From the NCBI GenBank assembly GCA_016286995.1, contig JAEEVA010000001.1, positions 62,001-126,000 of the forward strand: 64,000 nucleotides of DNA, in the 5' to 3' direction. Shown one piece after another: positions 47,511-56,078 of this stretch. Every line of letters starts with the position of its first letter. Position 1 is the stretch's first letter. The notes beneath the pieces were generated by a model. It ran no database searches. It was not told where the DNA came from and saw nothing but the letters and a program-made list of their open reading frames with translations. Source of the stretch: Prevotella sp. (lineage in GTDB: Bacteria > Bacteroidota > Bacteroidia > Bacteroidales > Bacteroidaceae). A program made the position numbers and the translations under genes.

Positions 47511-47891
47511 ATGAAGAAACTGTTCTTAGCTTTAGCCTTGATGTTCTCACTGACCATTCAGGCTGACGACGTGATGACAAAGACTGCTGACGGGACCTAT
47601 ATCGTCAATACTACGACGCTGGCACAGGATGTGGAGGGCTATGCCGGACCTACACCCGTGGAGGTGCATATCAAGAATAATAAGATTGTGAAGGTGGTAC
47701 CCCTCAAGTCGCAGGACGGTCCGAAATATGTAGCAAAGGTGAAAAAGCAGATGCTACCCAAGTACGAGAACATGAACGTGAAGAAAGGTAAGGTCGAGGA
47801 GGTTGATGCCGTAACGGGCGCTACCTTTACGTCAAAGGCCATGCAGGAGAATATTCGTCGTGCTGTAGAGTATTACAAAAAGCACAAGTAA
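47511..47891 (+). CDS. Secreted single-domain FMN-binding protein
   Basis: Signal peptide; DAVTGATFTSKAM contains a T-G-A-T flavinylation-type motif. Confidence 0.8.
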   Translation: MKKLFLALALMFSLTIQADDVMTKTADGTYIVNTTTLAQDVEGYAGPTPVEVHIKNNKIVKVVPLKSQDGPKYVAKVKKQMLPKYENMNVKKGKVEEVDAVTGATFTSKAMQENIRRAVEYYKKHK

Positions 47892-47921
47892 CGGGGGAAA
47901 CAACAAGAAAGAAGGGCAGGG

Positions 47922-48497
47922 TTAGTAGAGTAATACTAACCCTGCTATTGCACTATAGATAATCATACGGATGGGGTTGACCTTGACAACCTTCACACCA
48001 TAGAATGCTGCCGCAAACAAGAGACAACTGATGCAGAACTGCCACAAGTCCTCTTTGGGTGTACTGAAATTCTCACGCGTACATAATAATAATGTAGCAG
48101 CAGCAAGCAGTCCTACCACAGCAGGACGAAGACCTTGGAAGACACTTGTCACGGAACGGGTGTGCATGTACTTCATAAACATCTTGCTAATGAGAATCAT
48201 CAGAATCAGCGAGGGCAACACGAGGGCAAAGGTGGCTGTTGCGGAACCCAATACTGACATGGGCATCAAAAATCCTGCATTCTTGACAGCGGTATAGCCA
48301 CAATAGGTCGCACTGTTGATGCCAATGGGACCAGGCGTCATCTGAGAGATGGCGACGATGTCCGTAAACTCTGATGACGATAGCCAATGCCAATGCTCAA
48401 CGGTCTCATTCTGGATGAGCGACAGCATCCCATAACCGCCGCCAAAGCCAAACAGGCCAATCTCGAAAAATGTGATGAATAACCAAAAGAATATCAT
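47922..48497 (-). CDS. Chromate transporter half (CHR domain)
   Basis: FGFGGGYGMLSLIQNE, ISQMTPGPIGINSATYCGY. Confidence 0.88.
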   Translation of the reverse strand: MIFFWLFITFFEIGLFGFGGGYGMLSLIQNETVEHWHWLSSSEFTDIVAISQMTPGPIGINSATYCGYTAVKNAGFLMPMSVLGSATATFALVLPSLILMILISKMFMKYMHTRSVTSVFQGLRPAVVGLLAAATLLLCTRENFSTPKEDLWQFCISCLLFAAAFYGVKVVKVNPIRMIIYSAIAGLVLLY

Positions 48498-48516
48498 CCT
48501 TTTTACTTTTTATTAT

Positions 48517-49053
48517 TTACCTTTTTACTTTTCCCCATACGAATCCGCCCAAACCGGCAATGATGATAATCCAAATAGGCGATACACCCAAAAGCCATAT
48601 CAACAGGGCTGACACAATGGGAATCCAAATGGTCCATTTGTTCAGTTCTGCACGTTTTGCCAGATTGAAAGTGGGGACGGCAATCAAGGCCACTACGGCA
48701 GGACGGATGCCTCGGAACATCGCAGCAACCACTTTGTTGTCCTCAAACTGATGGAAGAACATCGCAATGAGCAGGATAATCATGAATGAAGGTAGGGCAG
48801 TGCCTGCTGCTGTAGCAAAAGCACCGCGTTCCTTCTTCAACTTATAGCCGATGAAGATGGCAATATTGATGGCAAACACCCCAGGACAACTCTGGGCAAT
48901 GGCTATCAGGTCGAGCATCTCGTCCTTCGATACCCACTGCTTCTTGTTCACCACCTCTTCTTCTATCAAGGGAATCATGGCATATCCACCACCGAGGGTG
49001 AATAGGCCAATCTTGAAGAAGGTCTTGAATGAATCCCAATAGATATTGCTCAC
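48517..49053 (-). CDS. Chromate transporter half (CHR domain)
   Basis: FTLGGGYAMIPLIEEE, IAQSCPGVFAINIAIFIGY. Confidence 0.88.
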   Translation of the reverse strand: MSNIYWDSFKTFFKIGLFTLGGGYAMIPLIEEEVVNKKQWVSKDEMLDLIAIAQSCPGVFAINIAIFIGYKLKKERGAFATAAGTALPSFMIILLIAMFFHQFEDNKVVAAMFRGIRPAVVALIAVPTFNLAKRAELNKWTIWIPIVSALLIWLLGVSPIWIIIIAGLGGFVWGKVKR

Positions 49054-49070
49054 TTCAATTTTTCAATTCT

Positions 49071-52000
49071 TCAATTCTTCAATTTCCTTTCCACCCATTT
49101 ACGAGCGTTGACGAAGGCCTCAATCCAAGGTGTCACCTCGTCATTCCTGCGATTGGCGGGATACCAGGCGTTCTGCCAGGGGAAGAAAGCGCGCTCCAAG
49201 TGTGGCATCATGCAGAGATGACGACCGTCCTGAGAACAGATTCCTGCCACGTTATAGTCGGAGCCGTTGGGATTGGCGGGGTAACCGGTGTAGTTGTATT
49301 TCGCAATCACGTTATATGTGCTCTCTGCTTCTGGCAGTGAGAATTTACCTTCTCCATGAGCTACCCACAGACCGAGTTTCGAGCCACTGAGCGAGCCGAA
49401 CATGACGCTGCTGTTCTGGGGGATGCTGAGGCTGATGAACTCGCTCTCGAACTTATGTGAGTCATTATGCAGCATCTTAGCACCCTTAGCACCTGTCAGG
49501 CCGAGTTCAACCATCAGCTGGCAACCGTTACAGATACCCAGTGACAGAGTATCCTCGCGGGCATAGAACTTATCGAGGGCCTCCTTGGCCTTAGGATTAA
49601 AGAGGAATGCACCAGCCCAACCCTTGGCCGAACCAAGTACGTCGGAATTAGAGAAACCGCCGCAGAACACTATCAGGTTTACCTCCTCCAGAGTCTCGCG
49701 GCCTGTAATGAGGTCGGTCATCATGACGTCCTTCACGTCGAAGCCAGCCAGATAGAGCATGTAAGCCATCTCGCGCTCACCGTTGGTACCTTTCTCGCGG
49801 ATGATAGCGGCCTTGATGCCGGAGGGCTCACGACGGTCGGCGGAGATGCCGTACTGTGAGAGCTTGCCGGTGAAGCCCTTGGGGAACTTCATTTCCAGTG
49901 GCTGCTTCTTGTAGTTCTCAAAGCGCTCCTTAGCCTTACCATTGAAGCTCTGCTTACGATCCAGCAGGTAAGAAGTCTTGTACCATACGTCGCGAAGCGC
50001 ATCGATATCGAAGGTCTGCTCAACATCCCCAGCCTTCACTACAATGGTACGAGCATCCTCTACAGGATAACCAATCTTAGCGAAGCCAACGCCCTGCTCT
50101 TCCATGAACTCCTTGAACTCAGCCTTGTGCTCGTCGCTGACCTCAATGACGACACCAGGATTCTCAGCAAAGAGTGCCTTTACGATGTCGCCATCCTTGC
50201 AGATATCGTGCAGGTTGATGTGCATACCGCCCTTCGTGTTGGCAAAGCACATCTCGAGCAGCGTGGTGATGAGACCACCGGCAGAGATATCGTGACCAGC
50301 AAGAATCCAACCCTTCTCAATCATTTCCTGAATAGCCATAAAGGCATCAGCGAAGTACTCAGCGTTCTTCACTGTAGGCACATCGTCGCCAACCTTACCC
50401 AGACTCTGGGCAAAGGCAGAACCACCAAGGCGCTGCTCGTCGAATGAGAAGTCGATATGATAAAGTGAAGCGTTTTTATCGTTAACTAATACGGGCGAAA
50501 CGACCTTCTTGATGTCGCTCACCTCACCACCTGCAGACACGATGACTGTTCCTGGAGAGATAATCTTCTCGCCGTTAGGATACTGCTGACTCAAAGACAG
50601 CGAATCCTTACCTGTTGGTACGTTGATATGCAGGTCGCAGCAGAAGTCGCTCAAGGCCTTCACACCAGCATACAAGCGGGCATCCTCACCCTCCTGAGAG
50701 CGGCAGGGCCACATCCAGTTAGCACTCAACGAAAGTGAATCCATACCCTCAGCCAATGGTGCCCAGACAATATTCGTCAGCGCCTCAGCAACAGAGAGTA
50801 CAGAACCAGCAGCAGGATCAGCCAGACCGGCCTGAGGAGCATGCCCGAGAGCTGTAGCGATACCCTTCTTGCCACGATAGTCGAGGGCTACGACACCACA
50901 GTCGCTCAATGGCAACTGGATCTCACCCTGACACTGCTGGCGTGCAATCTTACCTGTCACAGAACGGTCAACCTTATTCGTCAACCAGTCCTTACAAGCC
51001 ACAGCCTCCAACTGAAGCACTTTGGGTAATTGACAATTGAGAATTGACAATTGAGAATTGATATCTTTGCCGTATGTAACATCCTGATAGTGGCGCTCTA
51101 CAGTATTATCCTTCATAATGGTCTTGGGTGAGTGCCCGAACATCTGGGCCACATCGAGGTCGAAGGGCTTCACGCCGTCGCCCTGCTTGAACGAGAAGTG
51201 GGCATCGCCTGTGGTCTCACCAACCACGTACAGCGGAGCACGCTCACGCTCAGCAATTTTGCGTACATGTTCAATATGCTTCTCGTCGATGAGCAAGCCC
51301 ATACGCTCCTGACTCTCGTTGGCAATGATTTCCTTGCTTGAAAGGGTCTTGTCACCAATAGGCAATTTGGTCATGTCGATCTCGCCACCGCACTCCTCAA
51401 CGAGCTCTGACAGACAGTTCAGGTGACCGGCTGATCCGTGATCGTGAATACTCACAACGGGGTTTACATCCTCCTCACAAAGTGCACGTACCAGGTTGTA
51501 GGCTCGCTTCTGCATCTCCGGGTTGGCACGCTGAACGGCATTCAGTTCGATACCGTTGCTGTAGCGACCCGTATCTACCGATGATACTGAACCACCACCA
51601 AGACCGATGCGGTAGTTGTCACCACCAACGACAACGACCTTGTTGCCAGGCTGAGGCTCCTTTTTCAAACAGTCGCGCTTGGTGCCATAACCTACACCAC
51701 CAGCCAGCATGATGACCTTGTCGTATGCATACTTCGTTCCGTATGCCGAGGCTTTGCCTTGGCCTTCTTTTTCCTGATGTTCGAACGTCAGCACCGAACC
51801 GCAAATCAGCGGCTGACCGAACTTGTTACCGAAGTCAGAAGCACCGTTAGAGGCCTTAATCAGAATCTGCTCAGGTGTCTGGTACAACCACTGGCGAACA
51901 GGAAGGATGTCCTCCCAGTCACGAGCCTGCTTGTTATCGTCTGTCAGACGAGGATAAGCTGTCATATAAACAGCTGTACCAGCAATAGGCCATGAACCAA

Positions 52001-52829
52001 CACCACCGCCCATACGGTCGCGGATTTCACCACCAGTACCTGTAGCAGCACCGTTGAATGGCTCCACAGTCGTTGGGAAGTTATGCGTTTCTGCCTTCAG
52101 CGAGATAACGCTCTCGATATCCTTCACCTGGAAATAGTCGCTCGTGCTCTGGTTTTTTGGAGCAAACTGCTCAACCACAGGACCCTGTGCAAAAGCTACG
52201 TTATCCTTATACGCAGAGAGAATCTTGTTGGGGTTCTCCTGCGTCGTCTTCTTGATCATGGCGAAGAGTGAACTCTCCATCTCCTTGCCATCAATGATAA
52301 AGGTTCCACCAAAGATTTTATGACGACAGTGCTCAGAGTTGATCTGTGCGAAACCGAAGATTTCAGAGTCGGTCAAAGGACGACCATTCTGCTTCTCCAG
52401 TCCGTGTAAGTATTCAATCTCCTCAGGACTCAGGGCCAGACCTTCCTGCTCATTATATTCTTCCAGATTGTCCACATACTTGATGGGCTCGGGCTTGATA
52501 TTGATGGTAAAAATATCCTGATTCAGGCCGTTATACATGCGCTGCAGCATCTCGTCGTGCTCGGCATCTTTCGAATCAACGGCAAAATACTCTTCTATAC
52601 GAGAAATGCCGCTGAGGCCCATGTTCTGTGTTATCTCAACGGCATTCGTCGACCAAGGGGTCACCATTTCGCGGCGCGGACCGACAAAGAATCCGTCCAT
52701 CGTCTGGGCGTCAACCAGCTCGGCATTGTCGTAGAGCCAACAAAGTTCCTGTACTTCTGATGGTGTGAGTTGATGGTCCACCTGCGTGGCTATCACACTC
52801 TTCTGGGGTGTCTTGAAAAAGAAAATCAT
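49071..52829 (-). CDS. purL: Phosphoribosylformylglycinamidine synthase
   Basis: Full-length single-chain FGAM synthase (AQINSEHCRHKIFGG, KAETHNFPTTVEPFNGAATGTGGEIRDRMG, C-terminal glutaminase LGICNGCQLM). Confidence 0.97.
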   Translation of the reverse strand: MIFFFKTPQKSVIATQVDHQLTPSEVQELCWLYDNAELVDAQTMDGFFVGPRREMVTPWSTNAVEITQNMGLSGISRIEEYFAVDSKDAEHDEMLQRMYNGLNQDIFTINIKPEPIKYVDNLEEYNEQEGLALSPEEIEYLHGLEKQNGRPLTDSEIFGFAQINSEHCRHKIFGGTFIIDGKEMESSLFAMIKKTTQENPNKILSAYKDNVAFAQGPVVEQFAPKNQSTSDYFQVKDIESVISLKAETHNFPTTVEPFNGAATGTGGEIRDRMGGGVGSWPIAGTAVYMTAYPRLTDDNKQARDWEDILPVRQWLYQTPEQILIKASNGASDFGNKFGQPLICGSVLTFEHQEKEGQGKASAYGTKYAYDKVIMLAGGVGYGTKRDCLKKEPQPGNKVVVVGGDNYRIGLGGGSVSSVDTGRYSNGIELNAVQRANPEMQKRAYNLVRALCEEDVNPVVSIHDHGSAGHLNCLSELVEECGGEIDMTKLPIGDKTLSSKEIIANESQERMGLLIDEKHIEHVRKIAERERAPLYVVGETTGDAHFSFKQGDGVKPFDLDVAQMFGHSPKTIMKDNTVERHYQDVTYGKDINSQLSILNCQLPKVLQLEAVACKDWLTNKVDRSVTGKIARQQCQGEIQLPLSDCGVVALDYRGKKGIATALGHAPQAGLADPAAGSVLSVAEALTNIVWAPLAEGMDSLSLSANWMWPCRSQEGEDARLYAGVKALSDFCCDLHINVPTGKDSLSLSQQYPNGEKIISPGTVIVSAGGEVSDIKKVVSPVLVNDKNASLYHIDFSFDEQRLGGSAFAQSLGKVGDDVPTVKNAEYFADAFMAIQEMIEKGWILAGHDISAGGLITTLLEMCFANTKGGMHINLHDICKDGDIVKALFAENPGVVIEVSDEHKAEFKEFMEEQGVGFAKIGYPVEDARTIVVKAGDVEQTFDIDALRDVWYKTSYLLDRKQSFNGKAKERFENYKKQPLEMKFPKGFTGKLSQYGISADRREPSGIKAAIIREKGTNGEREMAYMLYLAGFDVKDVMMTDLITGRETLEEVNLIVFCGGFSNSDVLGSAKGWAGAFLFNPKAKEALDKFYAREDTLSLGICNGCQLMVELGLTGAKGAKMLHNDSHKFESEFISLSIPQNSSVMFGSLSGSKLGLWVAHGEGKFSLPEAESTYNVIAKYNYTGYPANPNGSDYNVAGICSQDGRHLCMMPHLERAFFPWQNAWYPANRRNDEVTPWIEAFVNARKWVERKLKN
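51028..51062. repeat. 5 tandem 7-bp units (AATTGAC/AATTGAG) inside purL
   Basis: Encodes INSQLSILNCQL on the minus strand. Confidence 0.95.
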
Positions 52830-52854
52830 GTCCTTTATACCTTATTGATTGTAA

Positions 52855-52941
52855 ATTGCCTGCAAAAGTACAAATATTAAAGGAAAAAGCCAAAGGAAAA
52901 CGCATTTTTCTTTGGCTTTTTCCAACGTGAGTGACTTCACC
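52855..52941 (-). promoter_or_regulatory. Promoter-associated hairpin element, copy B, upstream of purL (-7 box TACTTTTG = rc of 52863-52870)
   Basis: 14-bp arms GGAAAAAGCCAAAG (52882-52895) / CTTTGGCTTTTTCC (52910-52923); shared upstream block GGTGAAGTCACTCACGTTGGAAAAAGCC on minus strand. Confidence 0.75.
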
Positions 52942-53033
52942 CTCTTTTTTTTATGCCGTGCAAAAGTTTAGTGAGCACGCCACTCTTTATGTCCTTCCAC
53001 GCCCCTCTTAATGTCTTTGCCCGCTCCTCTCGT

Positions 53034-53117
53034 TAAAATCTCGTCGTGACGCGCTAAAATCACGACGTGACTCATTAAAATCACGGCGTGATGCAATAAA
53101 ATCACGTCGTGATTAGG
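53034..53117. repeat. Four 21-bp tandem units, each with a palindromic core (ATCACGnCGTGA)
   Basis: taaaatc-tcgtcgtgacgcgc / taaaatc-acgacgtgactcat / taaaatc-acggcgtgatgcaa / taaaatc-acgtcgtgattagg. Confidence 0.93.
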
Positions 53118-53136
53118 CAGAATAAAAAAGTTTTAT

Positions 53137-53144
53137 TATCTTTG
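53137..53144 (+). promoter_or_regulatory. -7 box TATCTTTG
   Basis: TAnnTTTG upstream of the HU-like gene. Confidence 0.65.
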
Positions 53145-53211
53145 CAGCGCGAAAGGTCGGAAAGAATGTACCGGCGAGATATAATAACTAACTAAATACC
53201 AGACAATTACT

Positions 53212-53835
53212 ATGTATGCGAAGTATGTAAAACAGGAAATTGCTGACCTAAATGGAACAGGTCAGACACAAGCGTGTTACAGGATGCTGGTCACACAAAT
53301 GTCTACCAAGGAGTTTATAGAGAAATGCGTTAGTGAGAACGGTGAGAGACGGAATCTCATCATGAGCGCACTGACGCTGCTCAACGAGAAGCTGGCATTG
53401 TATATGGCTGAGGGCCGATCGGTGAAACTGGACGGCATCGGGACGTTTCGTGCCAAGCTGAGTGTGAGGAAGGATAAACTGCCCGATTCCTTCGAGAAAG
53501 GTGAAACGAAGCGTAACACACAAAGCATCGAAGTGGCGGGCGTGGTGTTTAAGCCAGACGACGACCTGGTCAGAAGAATACGGAAGTTCTGCCATCTGAA
53601 GCGAGACGGTGAACGCAGGCTGAAACGGTCGAAATACACATTGGAAGAACGTATTGAAATAGCCAAAAAGTATCTAAAGGAGAATCTTACCATGCACGCC
53701 GGCGACTATGCACGGATAACAGGGTTGTCGAAATCAACGGCCACACGAGAACTGCGCCAGTTGGCAATGAACCCGGCATCTGGCATTACTAGTCGTGGTG
53801 TCAGGAGCCAGAAAGATTACATTCTTAGAAAATAA
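53212..53835 (+). CDS. HU/HIG-type DNA-binding protein with C-terminal helix-turn-helix-like region
   Basis: N-terminal HU-like (SALTLLNEKLALYMAEGRSVKLDGIGTFRAKLSVR); C-terminal MHAGDYARITGLSKSTATRELRQL resembles HTH. Confidence 0.78.
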   Translation: MYAKYVKQEIADLNGTGQTQACYRMLVTQMSTKEFIEKCVSENGERRNLIMSALTLLNEKLALYMAEGRSVKLDGIGTFRAKLSVRKDKLPDSFEKGETKRNTQSIEVAGVVFKPDDDLVRRIRKFCHLKRDGERRLKRSKYTLEERIEIAKKYLKENLTMHAGDYARITGLSKSTATRELRQLAMNPASGITSRGVRSQKDYILRK

Positions 53836-54017
53836 TTAAGCAAAAGATGTTTAAAATAACACAAATGGTTTTCACCACCTGCCCTTTAGCAACTTTCTGG
53901 GCGGAGTCCAAGAAAAAAAGAATTAATCACTAATAGGATTTTTTTTGAGAAAAACCGAACAGCGAAATTCGAATATTAATGGTTAATTTTGCACCCGAAA
54001 AGTAAAAAAAGGACAGC

Positions 54018-54986
54018 ATGGAGATAAGACCACTGATGCCACGAAGGGGTGAAGGTACTCTGCGAATAGACGACAGCGACGACCTCGTAGTGATAGAACA
54101 CATAGGCTCACAGCCCGAGGGTGGAGGGTCACTGCCCGAAGAAGGGGTGTTTGTGGAAAACCATGGCGTCATCGTCATCTGCACCGAGGGTATGGCGCAG
54201 TTTGAATATGACGGTCAAACCATTCAGCTCCGTAAGAACGACCTGTTTATCTACATCATGCGGCGTACGGTGATCACCAACTTCATGTCGTCGCAGAACT
54301 TTAACTGCCGCCAGATATGGTTTACCGCCAGCGAAGCGTGGAGCATAGACATGCATGGACGCAAAAGCTTAGGTGACCTGTTTTTCCTGAAACAACATCC
54401 GAAAATCAGTCTTACTGACCACGATGCCGTTATGCTCGACAGCTATTTCCAACTGCTCTGCCGTCGGATGCGCGAGCGTACACCTGTACTTTTTCCAGAT
54501 ATCGTAAGGTCGCTGTTTAGCACGCTGCTATTGGAAATCCTGGCTTTTATGCGCCGCGGCAAGACGGAAGGTGATGAAAGATGGATGATGGAAGACAACG
54601 GGGAGAGCCTGTCGTCTGGAAGTGGGATGATGGAGAATAGCCATGAACCAGGCTTCTACAGACGGCGGCTGGCCGACAAATTCATACGACTGGTAGAGCA
54701 AAGCGGCGGCCGCTGCCGCAAGGTGGAGGTCTTTGCCAGTCAGCTGAACGTGACACCGAAGTACCTTTCTACATTGTTGAAGGAGACGATGAATCGGCGT
54801 CCGAGCGAGCTAATACAGTTCTATACGCTGAAGGCCATTCAAAACCAGTTGCGCTTTACGGACATGACGATGCAGGAGATTGCCAACAACCTGCAGTTCC
54901 CCAACGCGTCGTTTTTCGGAAAGTATTTCAAGGAACGTATGGGCATGACACCGATGGACTACAGGAAGAAATACCATAGTAGTTAA
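54018..54986 (+). CDS. AraC family transcriptional regulator
   Basis: C-terminal AraC HTH (ASQLNVTPKYLSTLLKETMNRRPSELI, MTMQEIANNLQFPNASFFGKYFKERMGMTPMDYRKK). Confidence 0.92.
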   Translation: MEIRPLMPRRGEGTLRIDDSDDLVVIEHIGSQPEGGGSLPEEGVFVENHGVIVICTEGMAQFEYDGQTIQLRKNDLFIYIMRRTVITNFMSSQNFNCRQIWFTASEAWSIDMHGRKSLGDLFFLKQHPKISLTDHDAVMLDSYFQLLCRRMRERTPVLFPDIVRSLFSTLLLEILAFMRRGKTEGDERWMMEDNGESLSSGSGMMENSHEPGFYRRRLADKFIRLVEQSGGRCRKVEVFASQLNVTPKYLSTLLKETMNRRPSELIQFYTLKAIQNQLRFTDMTMQEIANNLQFPNASFFGKYFKERMGMTPMDYRKKYHSS

Positions 54987-55017
54987 GAATTTAGAATTAA
55001 AAATTAAATATTTAATC

Positions 55018-56052
55018 ATGAACATGAAGAGAAAATGGATTGTGATGGCTGCCATGGTGCTGATAGGACTAAGCAGCTGCGGAGAGAAGAAAGAGGCCGC
55101 CCAAGAGCAGACGGTGAGAGTGAAGGTGCAGGAGATACGCGCTGAACCCATTAATGGTGAACAGGGTTTCTCGGGTACCATTGAGGAGGTAAGCGGTGTG
55201 TCGCTGTCATTTGCCACTGCAGGTACCGTCAGGCGCATCTATGTGAGCGAGGGTCAGATGGTGCGTCAGGGACAGCTGATAGCAGAGCTGGACCCTACGA
55301 CGTTGCAGAATGCCTATACCATCAGCAAGACGTCGCTGGAGCAGGCTCAAGACACATACAACCGCATGAAGGAGTTGCACGACGGCGGTTCGCTGCCCGA
55401 GATGCAGTGGATATCCATTGAGAACCAGCTGAAGAGTGCAAAGGCTCAGGAGGCCATGGCCCGCAAGTCGCTGGGCGATACCAAACTGTATGCACCGTTC
55501 AGTGGATATATTTCCGCGAAGATGGCCGAGATTGGAGAGAATGCTTCCCCTGGCATGCCTGTTGCGAAACTGGTAAATATTGGCAGTGTGAAGGTGAAGA
55601 TCTCTGTTCCCGAGGATGACGTACAGCGTATCCAGAAGGGCTCGTCGATGAAAATCATCGTTCCGGCACTGGACAAACGTCAGTTCGAAGGGCGTGTGAC
55701 GGAACGCGGCGTGAGTGCCGATCCCCGTTCGCGTACCTACGAGGTGAAGGCCACCATCGTGAATCATGACGGTCAGCTGCTGCCAGGTATGATTTGTCAG
55801 GCATTCACCAACTATATGCAAGGTACGAAGGGAGTCTTTGTTCCTGCCAATCTGGTACAGCTCGACAGCGACAACAAGACGTTCGTCTGGGTTGTCAATG
55901 GTCAAAAGGCCTTGAAGCGTGAGATTATCATCAGCGGCGAGACCGCTCAGGGTGCTCAGGTGGCGTTTGGCTTGGTAGCTGGCGACAAACTGATTGTTGC
56001 CGGTCAGCAGAAGGTGAGCAACGGGATGAAGGTGGAAATTGTAAATAATTGA
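55018..56052 (+). CDS. RND efflux periplasmic adaptor (HlyD/MFP), lipoprotein
   Basis: Lipobox LSSCGEKK; GTVRRIYVSEGQMVRQGQLIAELDP. Confidence 0.92.
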   Translation: MNMKRKWIVMAAMVLIGLSSCGEKKEAAQEQTVRVKVQEIRAEPINGEQGFSGTIEEVSGVSLSFATAGTVRRIYVSEGQMVRQGQLIAELDPTTLQNAYTISKTSLEQAQDTYNRMKELHDGGSLPEMQWISIENQLKSAKAQEAMARKSLGDTKLYAPFSGYISAKMAEIGENASPGMPVAKLVNIGSVKVKISVPEDDVQRIQKGSSMKIIVPALDKRQFEGRVTERGVSADPRSRTYEVKATIVNHDGQLLPGMICQAFTNYMQGTKGVFVPANLVQLDSDNKTFVWVVNGQKALKREIIISGETAQGAQVAFGLVAGDKLIVAGQQKVSNGMKVEIVNN

Positions 56053-56078
56053 CAATTGATAATTGATAATTGACAATT

